DNA from: Candidatus Scybalocola fimicaballi
Lineage (GTDB): Bacteria > Bacteroidota > Bacteroidia > Bacteroidales > Paludibacteraceae
Reading direction: 5' to 3'
Assembly: GCA_002317115.1 (NCBI GenBank)
Contig: DCIP01000067.1
Location: forward strand, 1-7,917
DNA length: 7,917 nt
Under the pieces are notes generated by a model. That model was not told the DNA's origin, did no database searches, and saw only the letters and a list, made by a program, of their open reading frames with translations. Positions within the stretch are counted from its first letter, which is position 1; each line of letters begins with the position of its first letter. Of this stretch, positions 1 to 6,542 are shown piece by piece. Both the position numbers and the translations under genes were made by a program.

Positions 1-86
1 CTTATATAAAAGATTTTAACTAAATTTAAACAATTTCTAAGAGATACGGAATAAACAAATGCATTCAAAAAATTGTCTTTTTAGCG
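1..86 (+). pseudogene. Remnant 5' coding sequence of the GH19-M23 gene
   Basis: This stretch reads like the missing N-terminal helix of the downstream GH19 domain, split over two frames. Frame 3 from position 30 gives YGINKCIQKIVFLA, continuing directly into the main reading frame. Frame 1 from position 10 gives KILTKFKQFLRDTE, which resembles the segment normally preceding YGIN in phage-lysozyme-type GH19 proteins. A one-base shift near 36-48 would join them, but a TAA at 7-9 also interrupts frame 1. No ATG, GTG or TTG lies in the frame-3 segment. Several lesions, an unusual start codon or a sequence error could each explain this. The alignment is from memory of the family, not a search. Confidence 0.4.
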
Positions 87-1340
87 ATGGCATGTGTGGA
101 GACAGCTTACTTTAGAGCCTCTGAGGAAGCCCCCAATAATTATGCCTCTTCTAAAAGTAAATTTAAGGGACGTGGACTTTTACACATGACTCATGAAGCC
201 CATTATAAAACCTATAATGGCCGTTTGCCTAAAAATGTATTAGAATCTCCTGAATTGATATCTAATGACATACATAATATAGTCGATTCTGGAGCTACAT
301 TTTTTACGAATAGAAGTTTCATGCACAATCGAGTGTTATCGAATAATTCTAATGTAGTAAAAAAATATCAGGAGTGTTTTTCTGTCCCTTATATGTTGAC
401 TCTATCACAACTTTGCTTGTTCATGGAATCTGAATCAACCAAGGAAATGGATTATTACTTATTGATAAACAGATTACTAAACAACCCAAGCAAAGAGACT
501 CCTCTATCTTGGGAAGCACGCAAAAACACTTTTGAAACTTTAAAGAAAGCTTTCAATTACAAGAAAGAAGTTTGCAAAGAAGTTGAAAAAGATTTTCCTA
601 TACATAATACAAGTTGGCACGATCCATTAGATGTGATGCAAATTTGTGCGTACCAATTTAGAGGTGGTTTTGGTGCATATAATGCATCTTTTCATTATAG
701 AGGCTCTCGACCACATCAAGGTGTTGACTTGTTTGCAAAATTAAACACACCTATATATGCTTGCTTGGATGGAAGAATTGTATCAGCAAGTGCAGTTGGA
801 GACTATGGCAATGTTATAGTTCTCGCTATTTACGAAGAGTCTCAAGTACAGATATTCAAAAATAGAAGAAAGAAAAATTTCGAACCATATTTTCCTGATG
901 AATATACAGATGGTCCCGGATTTAATAAAGATTCTAATATCTTCTATTTGGCGTATGCACATTTGAGCAGTTTTTGCGTCATAGAGGGAGACGAGGTTAA
1001 AGCAGGAGACATTATAGGCTACTCTGGTGAGACAGGGAATGCAAAAGGAACCAAAGGTCCTCATGTCCACTTTGAGGTGAGATCTGCTCAATCTTGTGGA
1101 AGGGGTATGAATAATAGATGCAATCCTTCATTGTATTTTGATTATGAACAATATATGCCTATTGCTTATGATCAAAATAAGAAAATCGAAATTGTATCAC
1201 ATTCATTATTAAAAGATTATGGTATTAAAGTGTCAAAAGTTGAGATAAAGCATATAGATGGAAGTGTATCAACCATAGATAAAAATGATTTTGAGGTCGA
1301 CAGTAATGATCAATATTGTTATAAAAGAGATAAAAAATGA
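87..1340 (+). CDS. GH19/lysozyme-like plus M23 metallopeptidase fusion protein, 5' end probably incomplete
   Basis: Predicted bifunctional peptidoglycan hydrolase. Residues 1-155 resemble the GH19 chitinase/phage-lysozyme fold: the VET motif (Glu5, candidate acid catalyst), the KFKGRGLLHMT stretch (25-35), then SPELISNDIHNIVDSGATFF (54-73) and a late INRLLNN helix (127-133). Residues about 185-350 are an M23 endopeptidase domain with all expected zinc or catalytic residues: HQGVD (His210, Asp214), AHLS (His292) and HVHFE (His326, His328). A charged insert of about 35 residues (251-285) splits the M23 core between the GNVIVL strand and YLAYAHLS. Residues 355-417 are an unassigned tail. No signal peptide is visible, so delivery by a non-Sec route such as type VI secretion is possible but not shown. 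The ATG at 87 falls inside the GH19 domain, just before the catalytic Glu. Codons 30-86 in the same frame (YGINKCIQKIVFLA) look like the preceding GH19 helix, yet stops at 21-23 and 27-29 close the frame. The gene may therefore be truncated or frameshifted. Domain assignment is firm; the start and functionality are uncertain. Confidence 0.8.
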   Translation: MACVETAYFRASEEAPNNYASSKSKFKGRGLLHMTHEAHYKTYNGRLPKNVLESPELISNDIHNIVDSGATFFTNRSFMHNRVLSNNSNVVKKYQECFSVPYMLTLSQLCLFMESESTKEMDYYLLINRLLNNPSKETPLSWEARKNTFETLKKAFNYKKEVCKEVEKDFPIHNTSWHDPLDVMQICAYQFRGGFGAYNASFHYRGSRPHQGVDLFAKLNTPIYACLDGRIVSASAVGDYGNVIVLAIYEESQVQIFKNRRKKNFEPYFPDEYTDGPGFNKDSNIFYLAYAHLSSFCVIEGDEVKAGDIIGYSGETGNAKGTKGPHVHFEVRSAQSCGRGMNNRCNPSLYFDYEQYMPIAYDQNKKIEIVSHSLLKDYGIKVSKVEIKHIDGSVSTIDKNDFEVDSNDQYCYKRDKK

Positions 1341-2710
1341 GTGGTAAAAAGATTTTCTTATTGTGCAATTTGATTCTTTTGAATCTTTGTGGGTGTGTTG
1401 AGAATTCTCAACAAAAAAATGTAGAGTCTAAAAATGAATCTGCATTTAATGAGAGTGTAGAGATAAAAGATTCTTTATCATATTCCAATAACGAATTTGG
1501 ATGTGAAATAAAGATATTAAATTGCGATTTGGATGTTAGTTCTAATGCTGATACTATGAAAATTAATTTGACAAAAGAAGAAGAAAGAATAGTCAGAGAC
1601 GTAGAAAGAAAATATAACAGACGACTATTTGAGAATGCAGAATATGCACCTGACTATTTTATAGAATCGTTAGAGGATTTTCAGAAATACACTTCGGTCA
1701 CCCTTAAAGTCATAAATGACTTGCTGAGATTTCATGGATACAAGGCTCCAGATGAGACAGCTTTTTATAAAAAAGTAGAAGAAATTTGTATTGACGATTA
1801 TCATGATTTTTACAAATCTTCTGATTTTTTTACTCCTAGAACTAACTTTGACAGCATAAATGATAGACCAAGTGATTTAGAACTTTCGCTCCAACTATCT
1901 ACAAAGTTTAGGATGGCATGGTTTGATGCGTATTCCACTACAAAAATAATTAGCTTTGAAAAAGAAATTGAATGCAAAGACACATTTGGATTAGAATATG
2001 TAAAGTATGATGAGAATTCGGACATTGTACTTGACATGAAAAAACTAAAGCTCAATATATTTGCTAATCTCTATATCTTTAATGACAATAAAGCAGCTAA
2101 AGTTTGGCTTATAACCCATGATTTGGATTTTTTTAACAGAATCAGACGCTTTGAAGATCGAGAAGTAAATGAAATAAAATTAAAGAACTATCTTTCATCT
2201 GTTCCTGATGAGTATGAGACACACGATGTTAGCAGAGACATCCACAAAACAGACAAATTGTGGATAGGTAAAGATATATTTGATTTAGTCTTTGAAAAAA
2301 CTGATAGTGCAATTGTAGCATACGAAGCTAACAAACGCAATCAATTAGACATCAAAGCATTTGACTTGTTGTATATGTATTTAGATAAGTATCATACAGA
2401 GGCTTATATGCGCACAGAACATTATTTCATCGAACAAATTTGTTTTTTTGCAAAGATGGAAGTTGAGCTAAATAAAAAGCATGCCACAGAAGAAAAACAC
2501 GGATATTTCAATTTTGTATGCCAATCTCGTGCATCATCATTGTTGGATGACGAATTATTGGAATTTGCAAAAAAAGAGAATTATTTTAACATTGAGTCTT
2601 TTGATGAAGTTTTGAAAGTAATTGAATGGGATAAAGAGTCTCATTATGATCCTAATGAAACATATCCTGGCGGATGTATTCCGTTCGATTATACAACATT
2701 ACTTAAATAA
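1337..2710 (+). CDS. Unrecognised 457-residue lipoprotein, candidate immunity protein
   Basis: A type II signal peptide is clear: MSGKK, a hydrophobic core (residues 6-17) and a lipobox LCGC with the lipidated Cys at position 20. The mature part is charged, rich in Lys, Glu and Asp, and looks mainly helical from about residue 70, with no motif I recognise. A low-complexity Ser/Asn/Glu linker (residues 21-55) probably holds the folded part away from the membrane. The ATG overlaps the stop of the GH19-M23 gene (ATGA), so the two are translationally coupled. Being anchored in the envelope, downstream of a peptidoglycan hydrolase, suggests protection against that enzyme. At 457 residues it is large for an immunity protein, and it could instead be an accessory or adaptor lipoprotein. 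Base composition is very AT-rich (15 G/C in the 60 bases of 2041-2100), matching its partner and unlike the right side of the window. The lipoprotein call is firm; the role is inference. Confidence 0.75.
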   Translation: MSGKKIFLLCNLILLNLCGCVENSQQKNVESKNESAFNESVEIKDSLSYSNNEFGCEIKILNCDLDVSSNADTMKINLTKEEERIVRDVERKYNRRLFENAEYAPDYFIESLEDFQKYTSVTLKVINDLLRFHGYKAPDETAFYKKVEEICIDDYHDFYKSSDFFTPRTNFDSINDRPSDLELSLQLSTKFRMAWFDAYSTTKIISFEKEIECKDTFGLEYVKYDENSDIVLDMKKLKLNIFANLYIFNDNKAAKVWLITHDLDFFNRIRRFEDREVNEIKLKNYLSSVPDEYETHDVSRDIHKTDKLWIGKDIFDLVFEKTDSAIVAYEANKRNQLDIKAFDLLYMYLDKYHTEAYMRTEHYFIEQICFFAKMEVELNKKHATEEKHGYFNFVCQSRASSLLDDELLEFAKKENYFNIESFDEVLKVIEWDKESHYDPNETYPGGCIPFDYTTLLK

Positions 2711-2732
2711 AAGATTAATTCCCTTCATTCTC

Positions 2733-2776
2733 GCCCACGGTAGCGTCTTGTCTATCAACGAGCCGCAACCATGGGC
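2733..2776. repeat. Imperfect inverted repeat in intergenic element
   Basis: GCCCACGGT (2733-2741) pairs with ACCATGGGC (2768-2776) in 8 of 9 positions, leaving a 26-nt loop. A second small hairpin, CCGT-TAC-ACGG, follows at 2788-2798. The stretch of about 2721-2820 is clearly richer in G+C than the gene to its left. Its style (palindromic CCCACGG/CCATGGG followed by CTAAATTAATA) reminds me of dispersed intergenic palindromic repeats in Bacteroidetes genomes. Only one copy is present here, so membership of a repeat family is inference. Confidence 0.4.
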
Positions 2777-2837
2777 TAAATTAATAACCGTTACACGGCA
2801 AACCCCTCAATACCACCCATTTAACATAAACAAAACA

Positions 2838-2878
2838 AAAGACGCGATGGATTGTACGAATCAATCCATCGCGTCTTT
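2838..2878. terminator. Perfect 17-bp hairpin, bidirectional terminator
   Basis: AAAGACGCGATGGATTG (2838-2854) is exactly complementary to 2862-2878, with a 7-nt loop (TACGAAT). On the minus strand it is followed by a T-rich run (TTTTGTTTTGTTT), making it a good rho-independent terminator 16 nt beyond the stop of the surface lipoprotein gene. On the plus strand the tail (TTTATATCTTATT) is weaker but usable, 127 nt beyond the stop of the plus-strand lipoprotein. The two transcription units converge here. Confidence 0.85.
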
Positions 2879-2894
2879 ATATCTTATTACAATA

Positions 2895-3791
2895 CTATTG
2901 AACTCTGATTCCTTTTCTCGTTATCTCAAGAGTCCAATTAACCCAATGTTTACCCAATGAAGGATCTCCTGTATTATAAGAGAATTTTTGAGTGATAGTT
3001 CCCTCATACTGTGGATATTCTCCAGCTATTCCTCCAGTAGAATATGTATATACTCCACTATAATTCAATTTTTTATAAATATGATTAAATGAAGCAGTCT
3101 CGCTTAAATCTGAGGAAACAACTCCCAAATTAAGATCTGACTCATTGCCATCCATTTTCTGACAGAAATCTGCATACACCATTCTATCTTTGTCGTTTAT
3201 ATTAATAGTGTCCATCAATTTCACAGAGAAATATGGAGTTAAAGGTGATGTCTTTGATCCAATTACCACATAGAATGTGTCAGTCGGAACGACATAACCA
3301 CCTCCTAACGTTTCTTCTATATTCTCACTTGGAGTATCTCTCTTTTGGTATTCAACACGAATTCTATAATTGACCTTAGGATCACCAAGTGTAGGATTTC
3401 CTTCAAAATAGATTTGTCCGTAGTATCCTTCACTTGTTTCGAAGAAATAACCTGTCCCATACGGATTTACATGTGTTTTGATACCATTGCTGTTGATGGT
3501 TGGATTAGAAGAACTTGTGGGAGAGTAAAAATCCTTACCATCGAATATCAAATCCACATGCTTCAAATACTCGTCGTCGGCAGTAAACACTTCTTCCTCT
3601 GTGGCTATACGATAAACCTTATCATCTCTCAATGATAGATAACAACCGGCTGTACTCGCTCCTGAACCGATTGTATAATACTTCGTGATAGTCTCTGGTT
3701 CTTTAGGACCATCATTCTCGTCATCATCATTACAAGAAAAGAAGGCCAAACTCATTAGGGACAAAACCCAAAATAGTTTTTCTAATTTCAT
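2895..3791 (-). CDS. Predicted surface-exposed lipoprotein of unknown function
   Basis: A 298-residue protein with a lipoprotein signal peptide: MKLEK, a hydrophobic core (6-18) and the lipidated Cys at residue 20 in LAFFSC. The residues just after it (NDDDEND) are strongly acidic, the kind of signal that routes Bacteroidetes lipoproteins to the outer face of the outer membrane. The rest looks beta-rich, with many Tyr, Thr, Ser and Gly. The segment around residues 42-95 (GSGASTAGCYLSLRDDKVY, then VDLIFDGKDFYSPTSS) resembles a recurring pattern of Bacteroidales surface lipoproteins in which a short strand is followed by an [IV]D-x-[IV] motif and a SP motif. I hold that likeness loosely and assign no function. 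It is the last gene of the minus-strand set, 50 nt after the CarboxypepD_reg-like gene, and ends 16 nt before the strong hairpin terminator. The ATG at 3791 is well placed for the signal peptide. Confidence 0.8.
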   Translation of the reverse strand: MKLEKLFWVLSLMSLAFFSCNDDDENDGPKEPETITKYYTIGSGASTAGCYLSLRDDKVYRIATEEEVFTADDEYLKHVDLIFDGKDFYSPTSSSNPTINSNGIKTHVNPYGTGYFFETSEGYYGQIYFEGNPTLGDPKVNYRIRVEYQKRDTPSENIEETLGGGYVVPTDTFYVVIGSKTSPLTPYFSVKLMDTININDKDRMVYADFCQKMDGNESDLNLGVVSSDLSETASFNHIYKKLNYSGVYTYSTGGIAGEYPQYEGTITQKFSYNTGDPSLGKHWVNWTLEITRKGIRVQ

Positions 3792-3841
3792 AATGTTATT
3801 TAATTTTTATTTATTCAAGACTTGTCCAGACTCGCTTGTTT

Positions 3842-4144
3842 TTACAAGTTCGCTGGCTCCTTCAGCACAACATTGTATTCCCCACTCTTTCTCGCTCGCA
3901 TCTTGTGTGGAATGTAGTGCGACCATATAAACCATACTTTCTTGCGACGTGGCACTTTGATATCATACTTGCCTTTCACATCTGCCATAATCTTAAGATT
4001 ACAGTCCTGTATCACAATATCAGTGAACGATAACGGTGCTCCAGTTGTGTCTGTGACGGTTCCGTAAAGATGGATTTCTTTGCGGGCATAGACGTTGGTG
4101 ATGCAGAATATGAATGCAATTAATATAACGAGTTTATTTTGCAC
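3842..4144 (-). CDS. Small exported CarboxypepD_reg-like domain protein
   Basis: A 100-residue protein with a cleavable signal peptide (hydrophobic residues 6-18, likely cut after VYA at 21), followed by one carboxypeptidase regulatory-like beta-sandwich domain: LYGTVTDTTGAPLSFTDIVI (27-46), then the conserved D-x-KGKYDIKVP strand (55-65) and a closing NVVLKEP. This fold is normally the N-terminal module of TonB-dependent receptors or larger surface proteins. Here it stands alone and the frame ends right after it, so it may be a small periplasmic or surface binding module, or the residue of a once longer protein. The start is a GTG directly preceded by an in-frame TAA, and no other start would keep the signal peptide, so GTG is well supported. 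It follows the YhcG-like gene by 11 nt and precedes the surface lipoprotein by 50 nt, so co-expression is likely. Confidence 0.75.
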   Translation of the reverse strand: MQNKLVILIAFIFCITNVYARKEIHLYGTVTDTTGAPLSFTDIVIQDCNLKIMADVKGKYDIKVPRRKKVWFIWSHYIPHKMRARKSGEYNVVLKEPANL

Positions 4145-4155
4145 TTAAATTACTT

Positions 4156-5229
4156 TTATTGATTTTTCAATGACTCCTTTTCTCGTTCAATATCTGCTTC
4201 ATTCAAAATAGCATCTAATCTCGACTGAAGAATTTCTCGCTTAGGAAGATATAATTGATATTTTGCTGCAAATAGTTGGTTAGAAATACCTTCTAATGCA
4301 TATTGCATAACCAAATCATCTTTTGCTGAGCCTAAAACGATTCCTACAGGAGGATTATCATCACTTTGACAAACTTCATGTCTGAAATAGTTTAAATAAA
4401 AGTTCATTTGTCCTATGTCTTCATGCTTTATGGCACCTCGCTTCAGATCTATTAACACATGACATTTCAATATAGCATGATAAAAAACCAAATCACAATG
4501 ATAGACTTCACCTTCAATCGGAATTGGGTATTGCTCTTTCATCAAACAAAAGCCTTTTCCCATCTCCAACATAAAATCGGCAAACTTATGAACAAGAGCA
4601 GACTCTAAATCAGTTTCAAGTACACGTTCTTTCTGTGGTAAATCAACAAATTCCCATATAAATGGATCTTTAAGCAAATCTTTTGCCTCTTGAATATGTT
4701 GACCTTCTTTTGCCAATGCCAAAACTCCATCTTTATCTTTACTTAATGCAATTCGATGAAATAGCATACTTTTCATTTGGCGTTTTAATTCTCTAACATT
4801 CCATTTTTCCTCTTCACATTGTTTCAAATAGAAGTCTCTCTCCAATTGATCATCACATTTCAATATTTCTGTATAATGACTCCAACTTAATTTGTAGGAC
4901 AGTGTCCTACTTTTTGGAAATGCAAGATAAAGTTTCCTCATATAAATGAGGTTAAAATGATTAAAACCTGCACCGTATGCGTTTGTTAAATCTTTTGATA
5001 ATTGTTTTAACAGACCTTTTCCATATTCAGCACGTGCATTTCCATTTTGTTCAAAATCAATAATGTAATGTCCTGTTTCCCAATAAGTATCCAAAAGTAT
5101 ACTATTTACCTCTATTGCCACCTTTGATCGAGCATTCTCAATCAAGCATCCAATAGTTTTTAATAAAGATTGATAATCAATAATATTAGAATCGTTTGAT
5201 TCTATATTTGTATGACATTCATTTTTCAT
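4156..5229 (-). CDS. YhcG/DUF1016-family PD-(D/E)XK nuclease-domain protein
   Basis: A 357-residue protein with the standard YhcG layout. The N-terminal DUF1016 helical domain (about residues 19-160) includes LLDTYWETGHYI and the GKGLLKQLSKDL segment. The C-terminal PD-(D/E)XK domain (about 195-345) shows the acidic residue of CDLVFYH (Asp246), the IDLKRG core (Asp261, Lys263) and the family GQMNFYLNYF motif (Gln274, Tyr278), then PPVGIVLGSAKDD. All nuclease signature residues are present, so it should be a structure- or sequence-dependent DNA endonuclease; the substrate is not known for the family as far as I can tell. I chose the ATG at 5229 because it forms an ATGA overlap with the amidase stop. 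An upstream start at 5322 would add 31 residues read from inside the amidase gene. Composition is low (18 G/C in the 60 bases of 4201-4260) against about half in the amidase, suggesting acquisition. Members are commonly found in accessory regions. Confidence 0.88.
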   Translation of the reverse strand: MKNECHTNIESNDSNIIDYQSLLKTIGCLIENARSKVAIEVNSILLDTYWETGHYIIDFEQNGNARAEYGKGLLKQLSKDLTNAYGAGFNHFNLIYMRKLYLAFPKSRTLSYKLSWSHYTEILKCDDQLERDFYLKQCEEEKWNVRELKRQMKSMLFHRIALSKDKDGVLALAKEGQHIQEAKDLLKDPFIWEFVDLPQKERVLETDLESALVHKFADFMLEMGKGFCLMKEQYPIPIEGEVYHCDLVFYHAILKCHVLIDLKRGAIKHEDIGQMNFYLNYFRHEVCQSDDNPPVGIVLGSAKDDLVMQYALEGISNQLFAAKYQLYLPKREILQSRLDAILNEADIEREKESLKNQ

Positions 5230-6539
5230 TTCTTCTTCTTTTTGGACTCTGCTCTTTCCTTTTCGTTTTTCTCTATTTGCTTCTGGATCTTGTAATCCTT
5301 CACAAATCCTTCGGCAATCCATTTGGCCATAGCCTCGCGGTTGCTGGTACGGATGAAGCGCTGCTGATCCTGTAGATTCTGTATATTGCCAAGTTCGAAG
5401 AATACCGACGGTGGATTTGTCTCAGTCAACACGTATAGGTCTCGTCTGCTGACTGTGCCTTCAAATCCACGGTTGGGCTGATGATGTGCATACTTGTCCT
5501 CCAACGTTGTGCGGATGCTTTCTGCCGTCATCTTTCCAGCTTTGCTTCCTTTGGCATGATATAGGAAAATATCAATTCGTTTTCTTTCGCTTCGACTGTC
5601 AAGATGGATGAATACCGCGCGACGGTACCCTTTCTCATCTTTCTTATACAATGCGTTGATCTTATCACAACGCTGCTTCAATCGCTTGACTTGATCCAAA
5701 GGTATCTGCGCTCCCATACATGTCTCACGTCGCGACGTCTGCAAAAACTGATCATCTCGTATTCCGTCGACTTTATCCTGAATGATAAAATTCACCTTCG
5801 CTCCTCGCATCATAAGCTGTCTGCCAAGACGAAGAATCACATCGTAGGCATACTCATCCTCATGCAACTCATGGCCAGCAAACTTGCCAATCGCTCCTGG
5901 ATCCGGACCTCCGTGTCCTGAAACAAGGTAGAAAACAGCACCGTCCAACTCCTTGCTGGTAACAGGCACTCGCTCATAATCCTTTCCGAAAAGTTTCTCG
6001 ATTACGTCGCTCTTTTGAGGCTTCAATGGCACTTGGTCTTTAGCCACTGGAGCAGTCTCAGGCTCAACATCATCTACAGTAGGAATTTTATAATATACTC
6101 CAGTCAACAATGATGCGTCTTTGCCAAATCGTCCTTGATTGATATCCAAGAACACATCTCGCAAATCTTTGGTATTCAAGCCGACGCGGGCATAGAAAGC
6201 CCACAATCCTTCTCCCTCAAGCGGACAAACCTTATCTTTTACCGCAACCTTTTTAAGCTTTTTTGTTGTGTCGACGGTGGTTACTTGTTCGGCATTTGTT
6301 GTGACTTTGGAATCACCTGCATGTGGAATTTTATAATATACTCCCGTCAACAATGTGGAATCTTTTCCGAATCGACCTTTGTTGAGAACAAAAAACTGGT
6401 CACGTAGCTCTTTTGTGTTGAGGCCGACGCGAGCATAAAAAGCCCATAGACCTTCACCCTCTAACGGGCAAACTTTATCCTGGGCAAACGAAGAGGCCGT
6501 AAACCACAAAGCGAATATTGCAGAAATCAGTCTCTTCAT
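5226..6539 (-). CDS. Secreted N-acetylmuramoyl-L-alanine amidase (Amidase_3) with duplicated N-terminal module
   Basis: Predicted zinc amidase cutting the bond between N-acetylmuramic acid and the stem peptide in periplasmic peptidoglycan. A Sec signal peptide ends after SSFA (residue 19). Two near-identical 52-residue modules follow (21-72 and 102-153), each starting DKVCPLEGEGLWAFYARVG and ending LLTGVYYKIP; their size and ending suit a LysM-like wall-binding module. The catalytic domain (about 200-415) shows the Amidase_3 zinc and catalytic residues: SGHGGPDPGA (His209), DEYAYD (Glu229), FIHLDS (His312) and FFELGNIQN (Glu382). The C-terminus is a charged tail ending in five lysines. The gene lies 3 nt after mnmA and overlaps the YhcG-like start by 4 nt, so it is inside a minus-strand operon. 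Codon and base composition match mnmA, so these two look like resident genes. The enzyme class is well supported; a role in cell separation is inferred from the family. Confidence 0.92.
   Translation of the reverse strand: MKRLISAIFALWFTASSFAQDKVCPLEGEGLWAFYARVGLNTKELRDQFFVLNKGRFGKDSTLLTGVYYKIPHAGDSKVTTNAEQVTTVDTTKKLKKVAVKDKVCPLEGEGLWAFYARVGLNTKDLRDVFLDINQGRFGKDASLLTGVYYKIPTVDDVEPETAPVAKDQVPLKPQKSDVIEKLFGKDYERVPVTSKELDGAVFYLVSGHGGPDPGAIGKFAGHELHEDEYAYDVILRLGRQLMMRGAKVNFIIQDKVDGIRDDQFLQTSRRETCMGAQIPLDQVKRLKQRCDKINALYKKDEKGYRRAVFIHLDSRSERKRIDIFLYHAKGSKAGKMTAESIRTTLEDKYAHHQPNRGFEGTVSRRDLYVLTETNPPSVFFELGNIQNLQDQQRFIRTSNREAMAKWIAEGFVKDYKIQKQIEKNEKERAESKKKKK
6081..6236 (-). repeat. Amidase N-terminal module, copy 2
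   Basis: Encodes residues 102-153 of the amidase. The first 18 codons give the same residues as copy 1 but differ at 10 of 54 bases by my count, all silent, so the duplication is old and the protein sequence has been kept. The two copies are separated by a Thr/Lys/Val-rich linker (residues 73-101). Confidence 0.85.
6324..6479 (-). repeat. Amidase N-terminal module, copy 1
   Basis: Encodes residues 21-72 of the amidase. It matches copy 2, which lies exactly 243 bases away, in 44 of 52 residues by my count. The best conserved part is the first 23 residues. Differences cluster in the middle (KELRDQFFVLNKG against KDLRDVFLDINQG). Confidence 0.85.
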
Positions 6540-6542
6540 CTC

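Noticed and set aside
87..560. Reading the GH19-like domain as a true chitinase
   Set aside because: The short loop before KGRG and the fusion to an M23 peptidase fit phage-lysozyme-type peptidoglycan hydrolases better than chitin-degrading enzymes.
783..1091. Minus-strand open frame of 102 codons opposite the M23 domain
   Set aside because: It is antisense to a region whose plus-strand translation contains all M23 zinc ligands.
2622..2960. Plus-strand open frame of 112 codons across the lipoprotein end and the intergenic region
   Set aside because: It starts inside the lipoprotein gene in another frame, runs through the inverted repeat and the terminator hairpin, and has no coherent protein character.
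3835..3848. Small hairpin CTTGT-TTTT-ACAAG between the CarboxypepD_reg-like and lipoprotein genes as a terminator
   Set aside because: The stem is only 5 bp and AT-rich and it overlaps the stop codon; it is too weak to call.
5230..5322. A 31-residue N-terminal extension of the YhcG-like protein starting at 5322
   Set aside because: It is read out of frame inside the amidase 3' end, is highly charged and unlike the family, and the ATG at 5229 gives a normal length and an ATGA overlap.
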